This document shows, one piece after another, positions 37,388-46,100 of a DNA stretch of 47,342 nucleotides. Numbering within the stretch: position 1 is the first letter of the stretch; every line of letters starts with the position of its first letter. The position numbers were made by a program, and so were the translations under genes. Under the pieces are notes generated by a model, which worked only from the letters and a program-made list of their open reading frames with translations, did no database searches and was not told the DNA's origin. This stretch comes from an uncultured Schlesneria sp. (GTDB lineage Bacteria > Planctomycetota > Planctomycetia > Planctomycetales > Planctomycetaceae): the NCBI GenBank assembly GCA_903834925.1, contig CAILLA010000203.1, positions 1-47,342 of the forward strand, written 5' to 3'.

Positions 37388-37714
37388 TTGGAAAACGATA
37401 ACTTCCAATCGAAAACCTGTGCAGATCAACTGAAGGCCCTCAGCGAGCCAATTCGACTGAGGATCGTGGATGTGTTGCGCCATGGCGAAATGACGGTCGG
37501 TGACATTTCTGAGTTTTTGGAAACGGAACTGGTCACCGTTTCGCACCACCTGAAGATCCTGCGGCATGCTGGATTGATCGAAGTGGAGCGAGATGGACGG
37601 TTTATGGTCTACCGTTTACGAAAAGATCTGCTGCAAAAAGTGGCTCGGACCAGTCAGGAATTTCTGAATCTTGGCTGCTGCCGGATTGAAGTTCCGAAGA
37701 CTGAGTCCGAGTGA
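37388..37714 (+). CDS. arsR: ArsR/SmtB-family repressor with C-terminal vicinal cysteines
   Basis: 108 residues with the winged helix of the ArsR family (ALSEPIRLRIVDVL; TVSHHLKILRHAGLIEVERDG; VYRL wing). The usual ELCVCDL arsenite site is not present; instead Cys97-Cys98 sit near the C-terminus (NLGCCRI), with another Cys at 11. Paired C-terminal cysteines occur in ArsR proteins that sense trivalent organoarsenicals, which fits the upstream ArsI-like gene. The start is a TTG without a strong ribosome binding site; it is the only start that gives a full-length family member. It probably represses the upstream MFS-arsI-arsR unit, although no operator was recognised. Confidence 0.82.
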   Translation: MENDNFQSKTCADQLKALSEPIRLRIVDVLRHGEMTVGDISEFLETELVTVSHHLKILRHAGLIEVERDGRFMVYRLRKDLLQKVARTSQEFLNLGCCRIEVPKTESE

Positions 37715-37731
37715 TTGCGATACTCAATTGC

Positions 37732-37760
37732 ACGGGCTAAAGCCCATGCTACGGCTTACT
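37732..37760. repeat. Dispersed repeat, copy 2 of 2
   Basis: Begins ACGGGCTAAAGCCCATGC and matches the element at 14781 at about 26 of 30 bases, including the GGGCT-AAGCCC palindrome. It lies between the convergent ArsR and YugP-type genes and its last base is the end of the latter's stop codon. Confidence 0.7.
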
Positions 37761-38452
37761 TAGTCATCTCGCGAACCGTTGAGCAAACCGGCTCGAAACA
37801 GATAGTAGAGCAGTACCGACAACGAACTGATCGCCGCTGCGACATATGTCAGTGCGGCTGCATTGAGAACCCGATCGATCCCAACGCGTTCTTCTTCCTG
37901 AATGATTCCTGCTTCGACGACAAGCCGTTTTGCTCGGGCCGAGGCGTCAAATTCGACGGGCAGGGTCACGATTTGAAAAAGGAGAACCAGCGAGAAGATG
38001 GCCGCGCCCAGCACCACCACCAACGGGTGCAGAAACAGTCCCACCCCCATCACGATGTAACCGATCGAAGACCCAATTCCTGCAGCCGGTACCAACGCCG
38101 AACGAAGCCAAAGTGGTGCATAACCATGTGCATGCTGAAGTGCATGTCCCGCCTCGTGAGTGGCAACACCGACTGACGCCACGGATCGACCAAAAAAGAC
38201 GTCGCGAGAGAGGGCCAAATGTCGAGATACGGGATCATAGTGATCGGACAAGTAACCGTCCGTCTCGACAATCTCCACATCGGTCAAACCCGCATCATCC
38301 AGTAGATGTCGAGCCGCTTCCGCGCCGGACATGCCGCGCATCGTTCCCACCTTAGAATAGTGGTCGAACGCGGTACGAACCCGGTAACTGGCCCACAGCG
38401 AAAGAAGCAGCCCAGGTGCGGCAAACAACAGGTACAGAGGGTCAAACATCAT
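37760..38452 (-). CDS. YugP-type membrane zinc metallopeptidase
   Basis: 230 residues. Starts with a membrane helix, then a domain with the HEAGH zinc motif (residues about 99-103, ATHEAGHALQH), two close membrane helices in the middle and another at the C-terminus (SLSVLLYYLFRAGLL). This is the layout of the YugP/zinc peptidase 2 family, predicted membrane proteases whose substrates are mostly unknown. Two adjacent ATG codons open the frame; neither has a strong ribosome binding site. It stands between convergent ArsR and an upstream esterase gene on the same strand, with about 107 bases between them. Confidence 0.9.
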   Translation of the reverse strand: MMFDPLYLLFAAPGLLLSLWASYRVRTAFDHYSKVGTMRGMSGAEAARHLLDDAGLTDVEIVETDGYLSDHYDPVSRHLALSRDVFFGRSVASVGVATHEAGHALQHAHGYAPLWLRSALVPAAGIGSSIGYIVMGVGLFLHPLVVVLGAAIFSLVLLFQIVTLPVEFDASARAKRLVVEAGIIQEEERVGIDRVLNAAALTYVAAAISSLSVLLYYLFRAGLLNGSRDD

Positions 38453-38559
38453 CGTAGTAAACCTGAAAAATCCTTTGAATTCGTGAAAACGAGCCTCAAG
38501 GAAGGGAAACGAAGTTGCGAGGCTTTCGGATCACTAAGATTCGGAGGAATCGACCTTGT

Positions 38560-39465
38560 TTATTTCAAATGCCGATCGAACCAATCGGCAAAAGCGGTGA
38601 TATCTTCGCTGGATTTCCAGAAATCGCCCCAGCCATGACCCTTTCCTGCACGAACGATCAGATCAACGTTCGCGGCACCCGCAGCACGGGCTTTGGCGAC
38701 AAAACTTTCTGACTGTTGAAGTGGTACGACTTCATCGCGGTCACCATGGATAATCAGGGTTGGAGGTAATTGTCCGGTCACATAGTTGATCGGCGAGATT
38801 TCGCGACCGAGTTGTTCGCGGCCTTCGGGCGTGAGAGCCAGTGGACCGAACGCATGCTGCAGCGGTGCCAGCGGACCGGCACCCGCTCCATTGATTCCCG
38901 GTGCGCCGTAGTTCAGAAAATCGGTGGGAGGAAAGAAACAGACAGCGGCCTGAACGGCACTGCTTTCTTTTTCAACGGGGTCGGGCGAGTCACTGTTTCC
39001 TGGACCGCCACGCGTGGCAATCGACAGAGTCAAGTGGCCACCGGAACTAGCGCCCAACACACCCAGACGATCGGGTTTGACTCCATACTGAGCGGCATTC
39101 CGCCGGACGAAACGAACAGCTCGCAGCACATCTTCGATTTCTTCCGAAACAGTGAACTTGGGCTGTGAGCTCGTCACGATCGCGAACATCGTGTATCCCC
39201 GTTCGAGGAAGACTCGATAGTCTTCCGGTCGAATGGTCACCATCATCGGCGTTGACTTACTCGACAGCCATCCGCCGTTGACGAGAAACAGCAACCCCGA
39301 TCCGTTCGGTTTAGACGGCTGAAACACATCCAGCGTCAGTGCCATGCCGGATTTCCGTCCGTAAATCACGTCTTCCGTCCGCCGCACGGGTTCGTCACAA
39401 CGAGCGGATTTATTGAGACAAATCACGAATACCAGGATCGTTGCGAGACGCAGTAACATTCGCAT
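38560..39465 (-). CDS. Secreted alpha/beta hydrolase (esterase/lipase family)
   Basis: 301 residues beginning at ATG 39465, with a hydrophobic signal segment (LLRLATILVFVICL) and likely cleavage near ARCDEP, the Cys suggesting a possible lipoprotein-like or simple cleaved leader. AAGGG lies about ten bases before the start; the longer frame from 39567 adds non-secretory sequence and is rejected. It has a nucleophile elbow GASSGG, an Asp in IHGDRDEVVP and a His in GKGHGWGD, a complete catalytic triad. The family resembles secreted acetyl- or feruloyl-type esterases of the BD-FAE/lipase group. The substrate is unknown. Confidence 0.86.
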   Translation of the reverse strand: MRMLLRLATILVFVICLNKSARCDEPVRRTEDVIYGRKSGMALTLDVFQPSKPNGSGLLFLVNGGWLSSKSTPMMVTIRPEDYRVFLERGYTMFAIVTSSQPKFTVSEEIEDVLRAVRFVRRNAAQYGVKPDRLGVLGASSGGHLTLSIATRGGPGNSDSPDPVEKESSAVQAAVCFFPPTDFLNYGAPGINGAGAGPLAPLQHAFGPLALTPEGREQLGREISPINYVTGQLPPTLIIHGDRDEVVPLQQSESFVAKARAAGAANVDLIVRAGKGHGWGDFWKSSEDITAFADWFDRHLK

Positions 39466-39606
39466 GAAAATCGGCCCTTTTTCCAAAGGAATGTCGTGAG
39501 CACGAATCTTGATCAAGACGCGAATCGAAGGCAATGCCTGATGCGTCCGGTGCGGATTGTAAGACAAAAAGCGCAGGATATGCGATGACGAGCAGCATGC
39601 GAACCG

Positions 39607-41859
39607 TCATCGTGACAGCGCACGAATCCGATGACGATAGAGGATTAACGCATCGAGAGATTGAAACAACGCTGCACAATCGATTTTATGGTCTCTGTGT
39701 TCGATCAATTCCTTTGACAACATGGAAACCGCGTTCCGCACCCATGCCTCATCGAGTTGTTCATCAGGCAGAGCGATTGCCAGGAATTCCATGGTATGTC
39801 CTGTTGTGTTGAATCGACGGTTCACATCGGTCGTGTGGCCGGGCCCTCGATACCAGTCGCTTGAGAATGATCCGTCAGCATTCTGAAGTGATCGAGCGAC
39901 CTGAATATGTTTTTTGATTTTGCTATCTGCCTGATACCAGACACCGCGTAATGTTCCGCCAATTCGAAGGTATTTATCGCGAGCTCGGGTCAACGCAAAA
40001 AGTCCTTCGCTGCCACCGCAAGGAGCGCCTGATGTCGGGGCATTCGACTCGATTTGCACGAGCCGTTCGATGCTCCACGCTTCATCGAATCGGTTGATCC
40101 ACGTGGCATCCGGCTTAAGGTAATGTTGCAAGGCCCAAAGAACCCAGGTCACTTCTTCTTTCGAATTGACTTCTTTCATCGTGTTATTCACGAGATCATT
40201 GAGCGTTACGATCTTTCCCTGCACATGAAATTCGTGATCCAACGGGAGGTTGGAATGGGTCAACAGCGCCAGGAACTGCGCGGGATGACCTTCGAAAGCA
40301 TAGACCCGTGTGTAGGAATGAAATTTCGCTCCGTCCGGTGTCAGCAACAGCCACGGTTGATGATCAAACTGCGGTTCCGTCGTCGAAAGCCAATGAATGG
40401 CGTTGACCTTCTCGTTGCCAAGCTTCAAAACGGCGTTCTGTCTCATCGCCAGGATGCAATGAAGAATTTGCCAGGGCGAATGTGCGTTTGCGTTCAGCGT
40501 CCGTCTGCTCGTAATGTCGATCGCTCTTTCAAACAGGGCTACGAACGGGTCAGATCTGGTCATCGGAATCTCGTCATTGACAGGACGAGTCTCATCGCTT
40601 GATTTTGCTGTGCCCGCAGGATCGATCACCGTGTTTTTGAAATGGTCTTCTTCAAAAGTAACAGCCTTTTCGATTTGTTCATCACGAACCTGTTCACTCG
40701 CGTCCAGAGTGAATACGTGCTCGATAGTGACGGGTGGCTTGGACTCGCTAATGGATGGCGAGACGACAACGATCGTAAAGACGATCGCTGCCATACCAAT
40801 GACAGCACATGACGCACGCCAACGATTCAACGGATGTCGTGCTATTGTTGGGTTGAGAATCGAACGGACACGTTTTTCCACGGAGCCGTTGCCAACGATG
40901 GCAACCGATTGCAGCAACGACGGCATCGAACGATGTTGGCACCATGTCGCGAGTTCGACGAGATGATTTGCATAGTCCGTCGGTGATTCACCATTTAACA
41001 GAACGGCGTCATCGCAGGCATGTTCACACTCGATTCGAAGTCGCTTGTAAGCCAGCCAGCCCAGGGGATGAAACCACATCGGCACCAGACACATCCGAGC
41101 GACCAACTGCCACAGCAAGTCGGACCGTTTTACGTGCATCAACTCGTGGGCCAGGACAACATCCACTCGTTCTTGAGACCATTGACCGAACCCGGTCGGC
41201 AACAAAATGACCGGTCGCCTCACTCCCGTCACCGACGGGACGATCACTTCGGGTGAGACTACGATTTGAATCGGACGCGTTATCGAGAGCTGCCTGCAGA
41301 TCGTTGCACATCGATCAACGTATGATCGAAATACCATGGGCAACCCGTGCCGTATCAAGATCGAAGAACGGCGAAATGACGTTAAGATTAACAGCCCGCT
41401 CAGTGTCGCGCCTGCAAGCCAGGTCCAAACGACAAAATTCAAAATCGGATTGACGCTCGTGATTGTGAACTTCGATTTTTCCGGCGTCGAGGAAACGCCA
41501 GGATCCGCAAATTTGGCTTCCGTCGGCATTTCCTGAGAGACAACGAACGAATCAGATGCTTCCGACGCATTGATGTTTTCATTCGTCAGCAAATCTTGCG
41601 AACTAGTCGTTGGTATTTGCGATTCGGAAAGGGGTTTCCAATTCATCACTCTTGGAACGGGCAATTCCAGAACCAGGATTGGGCAACAGAGAACCGCCAG
41701 CATTGACAGCCCCCATAATCGATGTCGCATGGCAGCGGACGAACGTGGCCAGACAACCGTCGCGACGGCGGTCGCCAACCAGATACCTGTCGCCGATTGA
41801 ACTAGAATGACAAGGACCATGAGAAACAGATCCCGTGTCGCTTGCGCTTCGATCCACAT
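39607..41859 (-). CDS. BlaR1-type M56 membrane metallopeptidase fused to a planctomycete-type C-terminal domain
   Basis: 750 residues. Three to four membrane helices (about 11-37, 48-67, 139-162, 353-372) surround a gluzincin protease domain with His238-Glu239-x2-His242 (AHELMH) and Glu279 in ECEHACDD. This is the BlaR1/MecR1 signal-transducing protease layout, which senses a ligand outside and leads to cleavage of its BlaI repressor. In place of a penicillin-binding sensor, residues about 440-750 carry a domain I recall from planctomycete proteins misnamed 'ADP-ribosylation factor GTPase-activating', with segments such as LQNADGSFSSDWY and NTTGHTMEFLAIALPD that recall alpha/alpha-barrel folds. 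The start ATG overlaps the BlaI stop as TGATG, so the pair is coupled. Confidence 0.85.
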   Translation of the reverse strand: MWIEAQATRDLFLMVLVILVQSATGIWLATAVATVVWPRSSAAMRHRLWGLSMLAVLCCPILVLELPVPRVMNWKPLSESQIPTTSSQDLLTNENINASEASDSFVVSQEMPTEAKFADPGVSSTPEKSKFTITSVNPILNFVVWTWLAGATLSGLLILTSFRRSSILIRHGLPMVFRSYVDRCATICRQLSITRPIQIVVSPEVIVPSVTGVRRPVILLPTGFGQWSQERVDVVLAHELMHVKRSDLLWQLVARMCLVPMWFHPLGWLAYKRLRIECEHACDDAVLLNGESPTDYANHLVELATWCQHRSMPSLLQSVAIVGNGSVEKRVRSILNPTIARHPLNRWRASCAVIGMAAIVFTIVVVSPSISESKPPVTIEHVFTLDASEQVRDEQIEKAVTFEEDHFKNTVIDPAGTAKSSDETRPVNDEIPMTRSDPFVALFERAIDITSRRTLNANAHSPWQILHCILAMRQNAVLKLGNEKVNAIHWLSTTEPQFDHQPWLLLTPDGAKFHSYTRVYAFEGHPAQFLALLTHSNLPLDHEFHVQGKIVTLNDLVNNTMKEVNSKEEVTWVLWALQHYLKPDATWINRFDEAWSIERLVQIESNAPTSGAPCGGSEGLFALTRARDKYLRIGGTLRGVWYQADSKIKKHIQVARSLQNADGSFSSDWYRGPGHTTDVNRRFNTTGHTMEFLAIALPDEQLDEAWVRNAVSMLSKELIEHRDHKIDCAALFQSLDALILYRHRIRALSR

Positions 41860-42248
41860 CAGCGATTCTCCTGTCGAGACTGTTCGATGAGCTGTTTCAT
41901 GCGTTCAAAATCGTCGTCCGTTAATTGTCCGGCGGAAAGGTCGAGTAGAGTTGCCAGAGCGGCAGTGGGCTCGCCGCTGAAGAAAGTCCTCAGTAATGAA
42001 TGGAAGGCGGATTTGCGGGCTGTTTCCCGGGATGTGGCGGGTCGGTAGAGATATCGTTTCCCCTCCTGCCTTTGCCGCAAAATCTTTTTGTCCACCAATA
42101 GCGATAACATCGCACGGACGGACGAATAACTGGGGGGATCGGGAAGTTCGGCGAGCACCTGTGCGACACTGGCCTCGCCCAATCGGTAGACAGTTTCAAC
42201 AAGTTGTCGCTCGCGCTTTCCCAAGTCGAGCGGTGATGGCGCTGCCAT
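41859..42248 (-). CDS. BlaI/MecI/CopY-family transcriptional repressor
   Basis: About 129 residues. The winged helix (GKRERQLVETVYRLGEASV; SYSSVRAMLSLLVDKKIL; GKRYLYRP) is that of BlaI/MecI repressors, followed by a helical dimer region (LLDLSAGQLTDDDFERMKQLIEQ). It should repress its own operon until cleaved or inactivated by the adjacent M56 protease. ATG 42248 follows AAGGA by 11 bases; ATG 42278 would add ten residues and has no ribosome binding site. The stop overlaps the protease start. Two palindromic operator-like sites lie just upstream. Confidence 0.9.
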   Translation of the reverse strand: MAAPSPLDLGKRERQLVETVYRLGEASVAQVLAELPDPPSYSSVRAMLSLLVDKKILRQRQEGKRYLYRPATSRETARKSAFHSLLRTFFSGEPTAALATLLDLSAGQLTDDDFERMKQLIEQSRQENR

Positions 42249-42299
42249 GAGATATGTGATCCTTTTGGCCAAACTCATTCACGAACGGCAAGAATAACA

Positions 42300-42333
42300 T
42301 GCTAATTCATCAGCACATGCTAATAGATTAGCA
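42300..42333 (-). promoter_or_regulatory. Tandem BlaI-type operator
   Basis: Two 16-base palindromes, TGCTAATTCATCAGCA (42300-42315, one mismatch) and TGCTAATAGATTAGCA (42318-42333, perfect), with centres 18 bases apart, lie 52-85 bases before the BlaI start codon. BlaI dimers bind such short inverted repeats upstream of their own operon, so these are very likely its sites. Confidence 0.8.
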
Positions 42334-42352
42334 GTATTTTGGTTTGTGTCAA
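42325..42352 (-). promoter_or_regulatory. Candidate promoter of the BlaI-M56 operon
   Basis: On the minus strand TTGACA (42352-42347) is followed after 16 bases by TAATCT (42330-42325), a weak -10 that lies inside the perfect operator palindrome. Repressor binding there would block RNA polymerase. The -35 match is perfect; the -10 is poor. Confidence 0.5.
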
Positions 42353-42391
42353 TTACGGAATCAGGCTCATAATTCGTGCGAGTGGCCGGAC

Positions 42392-43294
42392 TCAATTTCC
42401 AAACAATTCGGCTGCGATCGCCACGGTTTGGAAATGGCAATCGACGATCTGATGGATGTCGGGGCAATAGCCTCCTGCCATCGACACCGCCACGGGAACA
42501 GACTTTTCGCGGCAGGTTTGCAGCACCAGTCGGTCACGGTCAGCCAGTCCCTCAAGCGTTAGCGATAGCCGGCCCAGACGATCGCCGTGATACGGATCAG
42601 CTCCCGCCAGAAAGATTGCCAGGTCGGGAGCCGACTCGCGAAACGCAGTTGATAATCCGTGCTTCAGTGCGGCAAGATAATCCGCGTCGCCGGTTTCATC
42701 TGGTAAACCGATATCGAGATCACTGACTTCTTTAGGCTGCGGATAATTTCGTTCGCTGTGGATTGAAAAGGCATAAATCGACGGATCATTTCGAACAATA
42801 GACGCAGTTCCGTTTCCCTGATGGACGTCACAATCGATGATCAAAACGTTTGATGCTAATCCAGCCGACTGGAGATCACGTGCGGCGACAACGCTATCAT
42901 TGAACAGGCAAAATCCTTCCGCTCGATCCCGATAGGCGTGATGCGTGCCGCCTGCCAGGTTGACCGAGCAGCCCTCTTCGCGAGCCGAGCTGCAGGCCGA
43001 GATTGTGGCACCGGCCGATCGACGCGAACGTTCGACCAGTTGTGGCGACCAGGGAAAGCCGAGCCGCCGGATTTCGATGTCGCTCAGTTGACCCGTGACA
43101 ACCCGCTCGATGTATTCGGCGGAATGCGCTCGAAGTAGTTGCTCGTCGGTCGCTGCTGGCGGCCGAAACAGTTCATGTTGCGCGGCCAGCCCACTACTCA
43201 GGATTCGTTCCCGCAGCAGCGCGTATTTCTGCATGGGAAACCGATGAGTCGGTGGCAACGGAAGTACGAATTCGTCGGTGTAATAAAGTCGCAT
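42392..43294 (-). CDS. Histone deacetylase-family hydrolase (acetylpolyamine/acetoin-utilisation type)
   Basis: 300 residues of the arginase/deacetylase fold. Motifs are [19 protein letters not shown] with the catalytic His pair, [13 protein letters not shown] with zinc-binding Asp and His, [13 protein letters not shown] with a further zinc Asp, and the terminal SMAGGY. These are the full active-site set for a zinc amidohydrolase. Bacterial members deacetylate polyamines, acetoin-pathway proteins or unknown substrates. The Tyr in GGY that stabilises the transition state is present. Transcribed divergently from the sterol-desaturase-family gene, sharing a gap of 117 bases. Confidence 0.93.
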   Translation of the reverse strand: MRLYYTDEFVLPLPPTHRFPMQKYALLRERILSSGLAAQHELFRPPAATDEQLLRAHSAEYIERVVTGQLSDIEIRRLGFPWSPQLVERSRRSAGATISACSSAREEGCSVNLAGGTHHAYRDRAEGFCLFNDSVVAARDLQSAGLASNVLIIDCDVHQGNGTASIVRNDPSIYAFSIHSERNYPQPKEVSDLDIGLPDETGDADYLAALKHGLSTAFRESAPDLAIFLAGADPYHGDRLGRLSLTLEGLADRDRLVLQTCREKSVPVAVSMAGGYCPDIHQIVDCHFQTVAIAAELFGN

Positions 43295-43411
43295 CTTTTG
43301 AAAATCGCCTGACGAATCACGTCATAAATTGTGACAAACGTGGCGAGAAGATATATTCTTCGATTGTGCCCGCTGCAGAATGTTAGTTGTAGAATTGCCA
43401 GGTCCAAACAG

Positions 43412-44344
43412 ATGGAACAATTGATCGGGTCGCAACTTCATCGATTCCTGTTTGATGTATTCCGTCTCGCAGTCTGGCTGGCAATTCTGGCGTCGATCTT
43501 CGTTCCGCTTGAGCGACTTTTCTCCGCTCATCCGCAAAAGATATTTCGGAAGCAGATTGTCACCGATTTGTGCTATTATTTCCTCAGTAGTCTCTTACCG
43601 GCGGTATTGCTGAGTTATCCCGTAGCCTTGCTGGCCTCGTTGGTGCGTTATGCTGTTCCCTCAGACTTTCTGCAGACGATGTCTGTGCAACCAGATTTGA
43701 CCAAAGCCGTCCTCGGATTCGTCGCAGGAGAAGTGGGCTATTATTGGGGCCATCGCCTCAGTCACGAAATTCCGTTTCTCTGGAAATTCCATTCGATCCA
43801 TCACAGTGCGGAACAGATCGATTTTCTTGTGAATACACGCGCCCATCCGATCGATATGGTCTTCGGTCGTTTTTGTGGTTTGATTCCGATCTATTTATTG
43901 GGATTGGGTGGACCGGGGAGTGCCAAAGAGAGTCTCGTTCCAATCATCGCTACGCTCGTCGGAACAATGTGGGGGTTCTTCATTCACGCCAATCTGAAGT
44001 GGCGATTCGGGCCTTTGGAATGGCTGATTTCCACTCCCGCTTTTCACCACTGGCACCATACGAAGACACCGGTCAACCGAAACTATGCCTCGACACTTCC
44101 GTGGCTGGACCGAATCTTCGGGACGTATTATCTGCCGCTCGGTGAGTTTCCAACGACGTACGGCATCAAGGCAAAGATGCCGGAATTGCTGGTCGATCAA
44201 TTATTTTATCCGCTGGAACGCACGCCGTCAGTTCCCACGTCATCTCAACCTGCGGTACCGGACACACCGAATTTGCCGGATAATAACGAGGAAGCCGTCA
44301 TAGAAATGACCGCCAAGGCACAAACCCCGTCGGTGTCCGAGTGA
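43412..44344 (+). CDS. Sterol desaturase/fatty acid hydroxylase-family membrane diiron enzyme
   Basis: 310 residues from ATG 43412 (AGG nine bases upstream); the open frame extends to 43331 but the added residues are not hydrophobic or conserved. There are several membrane helices and the three His boxes that bind two irons: HRLSH, HSIHHS and FHHWHH. Members hydroxylate or desaturate sterols, carotenoids or fatty acids with oxygen. A Pro/Thr-rich soluble tail (about 275-310) follows the last box. The substrate is not determined; planctomycetes have unusual membrane lipids, and some members make sterols. Converges with asnS, six bases away. Confidence 0.88.
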   Translation: MEQLIGSQLHRFLFDVFRLAVWLAILASIFVPLERLFSAHPQKIFRKQIVTDLCYYFLSSLLPAVLLSYPVALLASLVRYAVPSDFLQTMSVQPDLTKAVLGFVAGEVGYYWGHRLSHEIPFLWKFHSIHHSAEQIDFLVNTRAHPIDMVFGRFCGLIPIYLLGLGGPGSAKESLVPIIATLVGTMWGFFIHANLKWRFGPLEWLISTPAFHHWHHTKTPVNRNYASTLPWLDRIFGTYYLPLGEFPTTYGIKAKMPELLVDQLFYPLERTPSVPTSSQPAVPDTPNLPDNNEEAVIEMTAKAQTPSVSE

Positions 44345-44350
44345 CCTTCA

Positions 44351-45742
<1,392 letters not shown>

Positions 45743-45956
45743 AATTCCAATCCATGGACGTTTGCTGATTGTTCAACGGACGCCGGATGGACAAAGAGAA
45801 AAGACAAAGCAGGCAAATCGAGGGACGTTCACCAACGACTGACCTGAATGTTCCCCCCTTGTTGGCATCCAAGCGTATTGATGTAGATATATCCGAATCG
45901 TCTGCGATCGAAAAGAAACGTTTGAATTCAGGAACACAAAGGGTCGGCCGAATACA

Positions 45957-45996
45957 CAATCCGACACACACCAGCATGCAGGTATGTGTCGGATTG
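45957..45996 (-). terminator. Hairpin, part of a double terminator-like structure
   Basis: A perfect 12-base-pair stem, CAATCCGACACA with TGTGTCGGATTG, around a 16-base loop containing GCATGC. No T-run on either strand, so the role as terminator is by position only, 105 bases after the Cys-rich gene stop. Confidence 0.5.
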
Positions 45997-46010
45997 TCAA
46001 AGAATGAAGA

Positions 46011-46036
46011 CGGCCTCCGAAAGAATTCGGAGGCCG
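46011..46036 (-). terminator. GC-rich terminator hairpin after the Cys-rich gene
   Basis: A perfect 11-base-pair stem, CGGCCTCCGAA with TTCGGAGGCCG, and a 4-base loop, 64 bases after the stop codon at 46101. On the minus strand it is followed by TCTTCATTCTTTG, moderately T-rich. Confidence 0.7.
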
Positions 46037-46100
46037 CCGTTTCGCTGTAGTATCTCATCTCAGGGTGTCTGAAATGTTTCTCTTTCATTCATTCGTCGTA

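Larger units (their letters stand above)
45743..46100. other. Intergenic region between the Cys-rich gene and asnS
   Basis: 358 bases without a gene, apart from short random frames. It holds two perfect hairpins (45957-45996 and 46011-46036) near the Cys-rich gene end, and should contain the asnS promoter nearer 45800-45900. No T-box, leader peptide or other control element was recognised. Confidence 0.55.
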
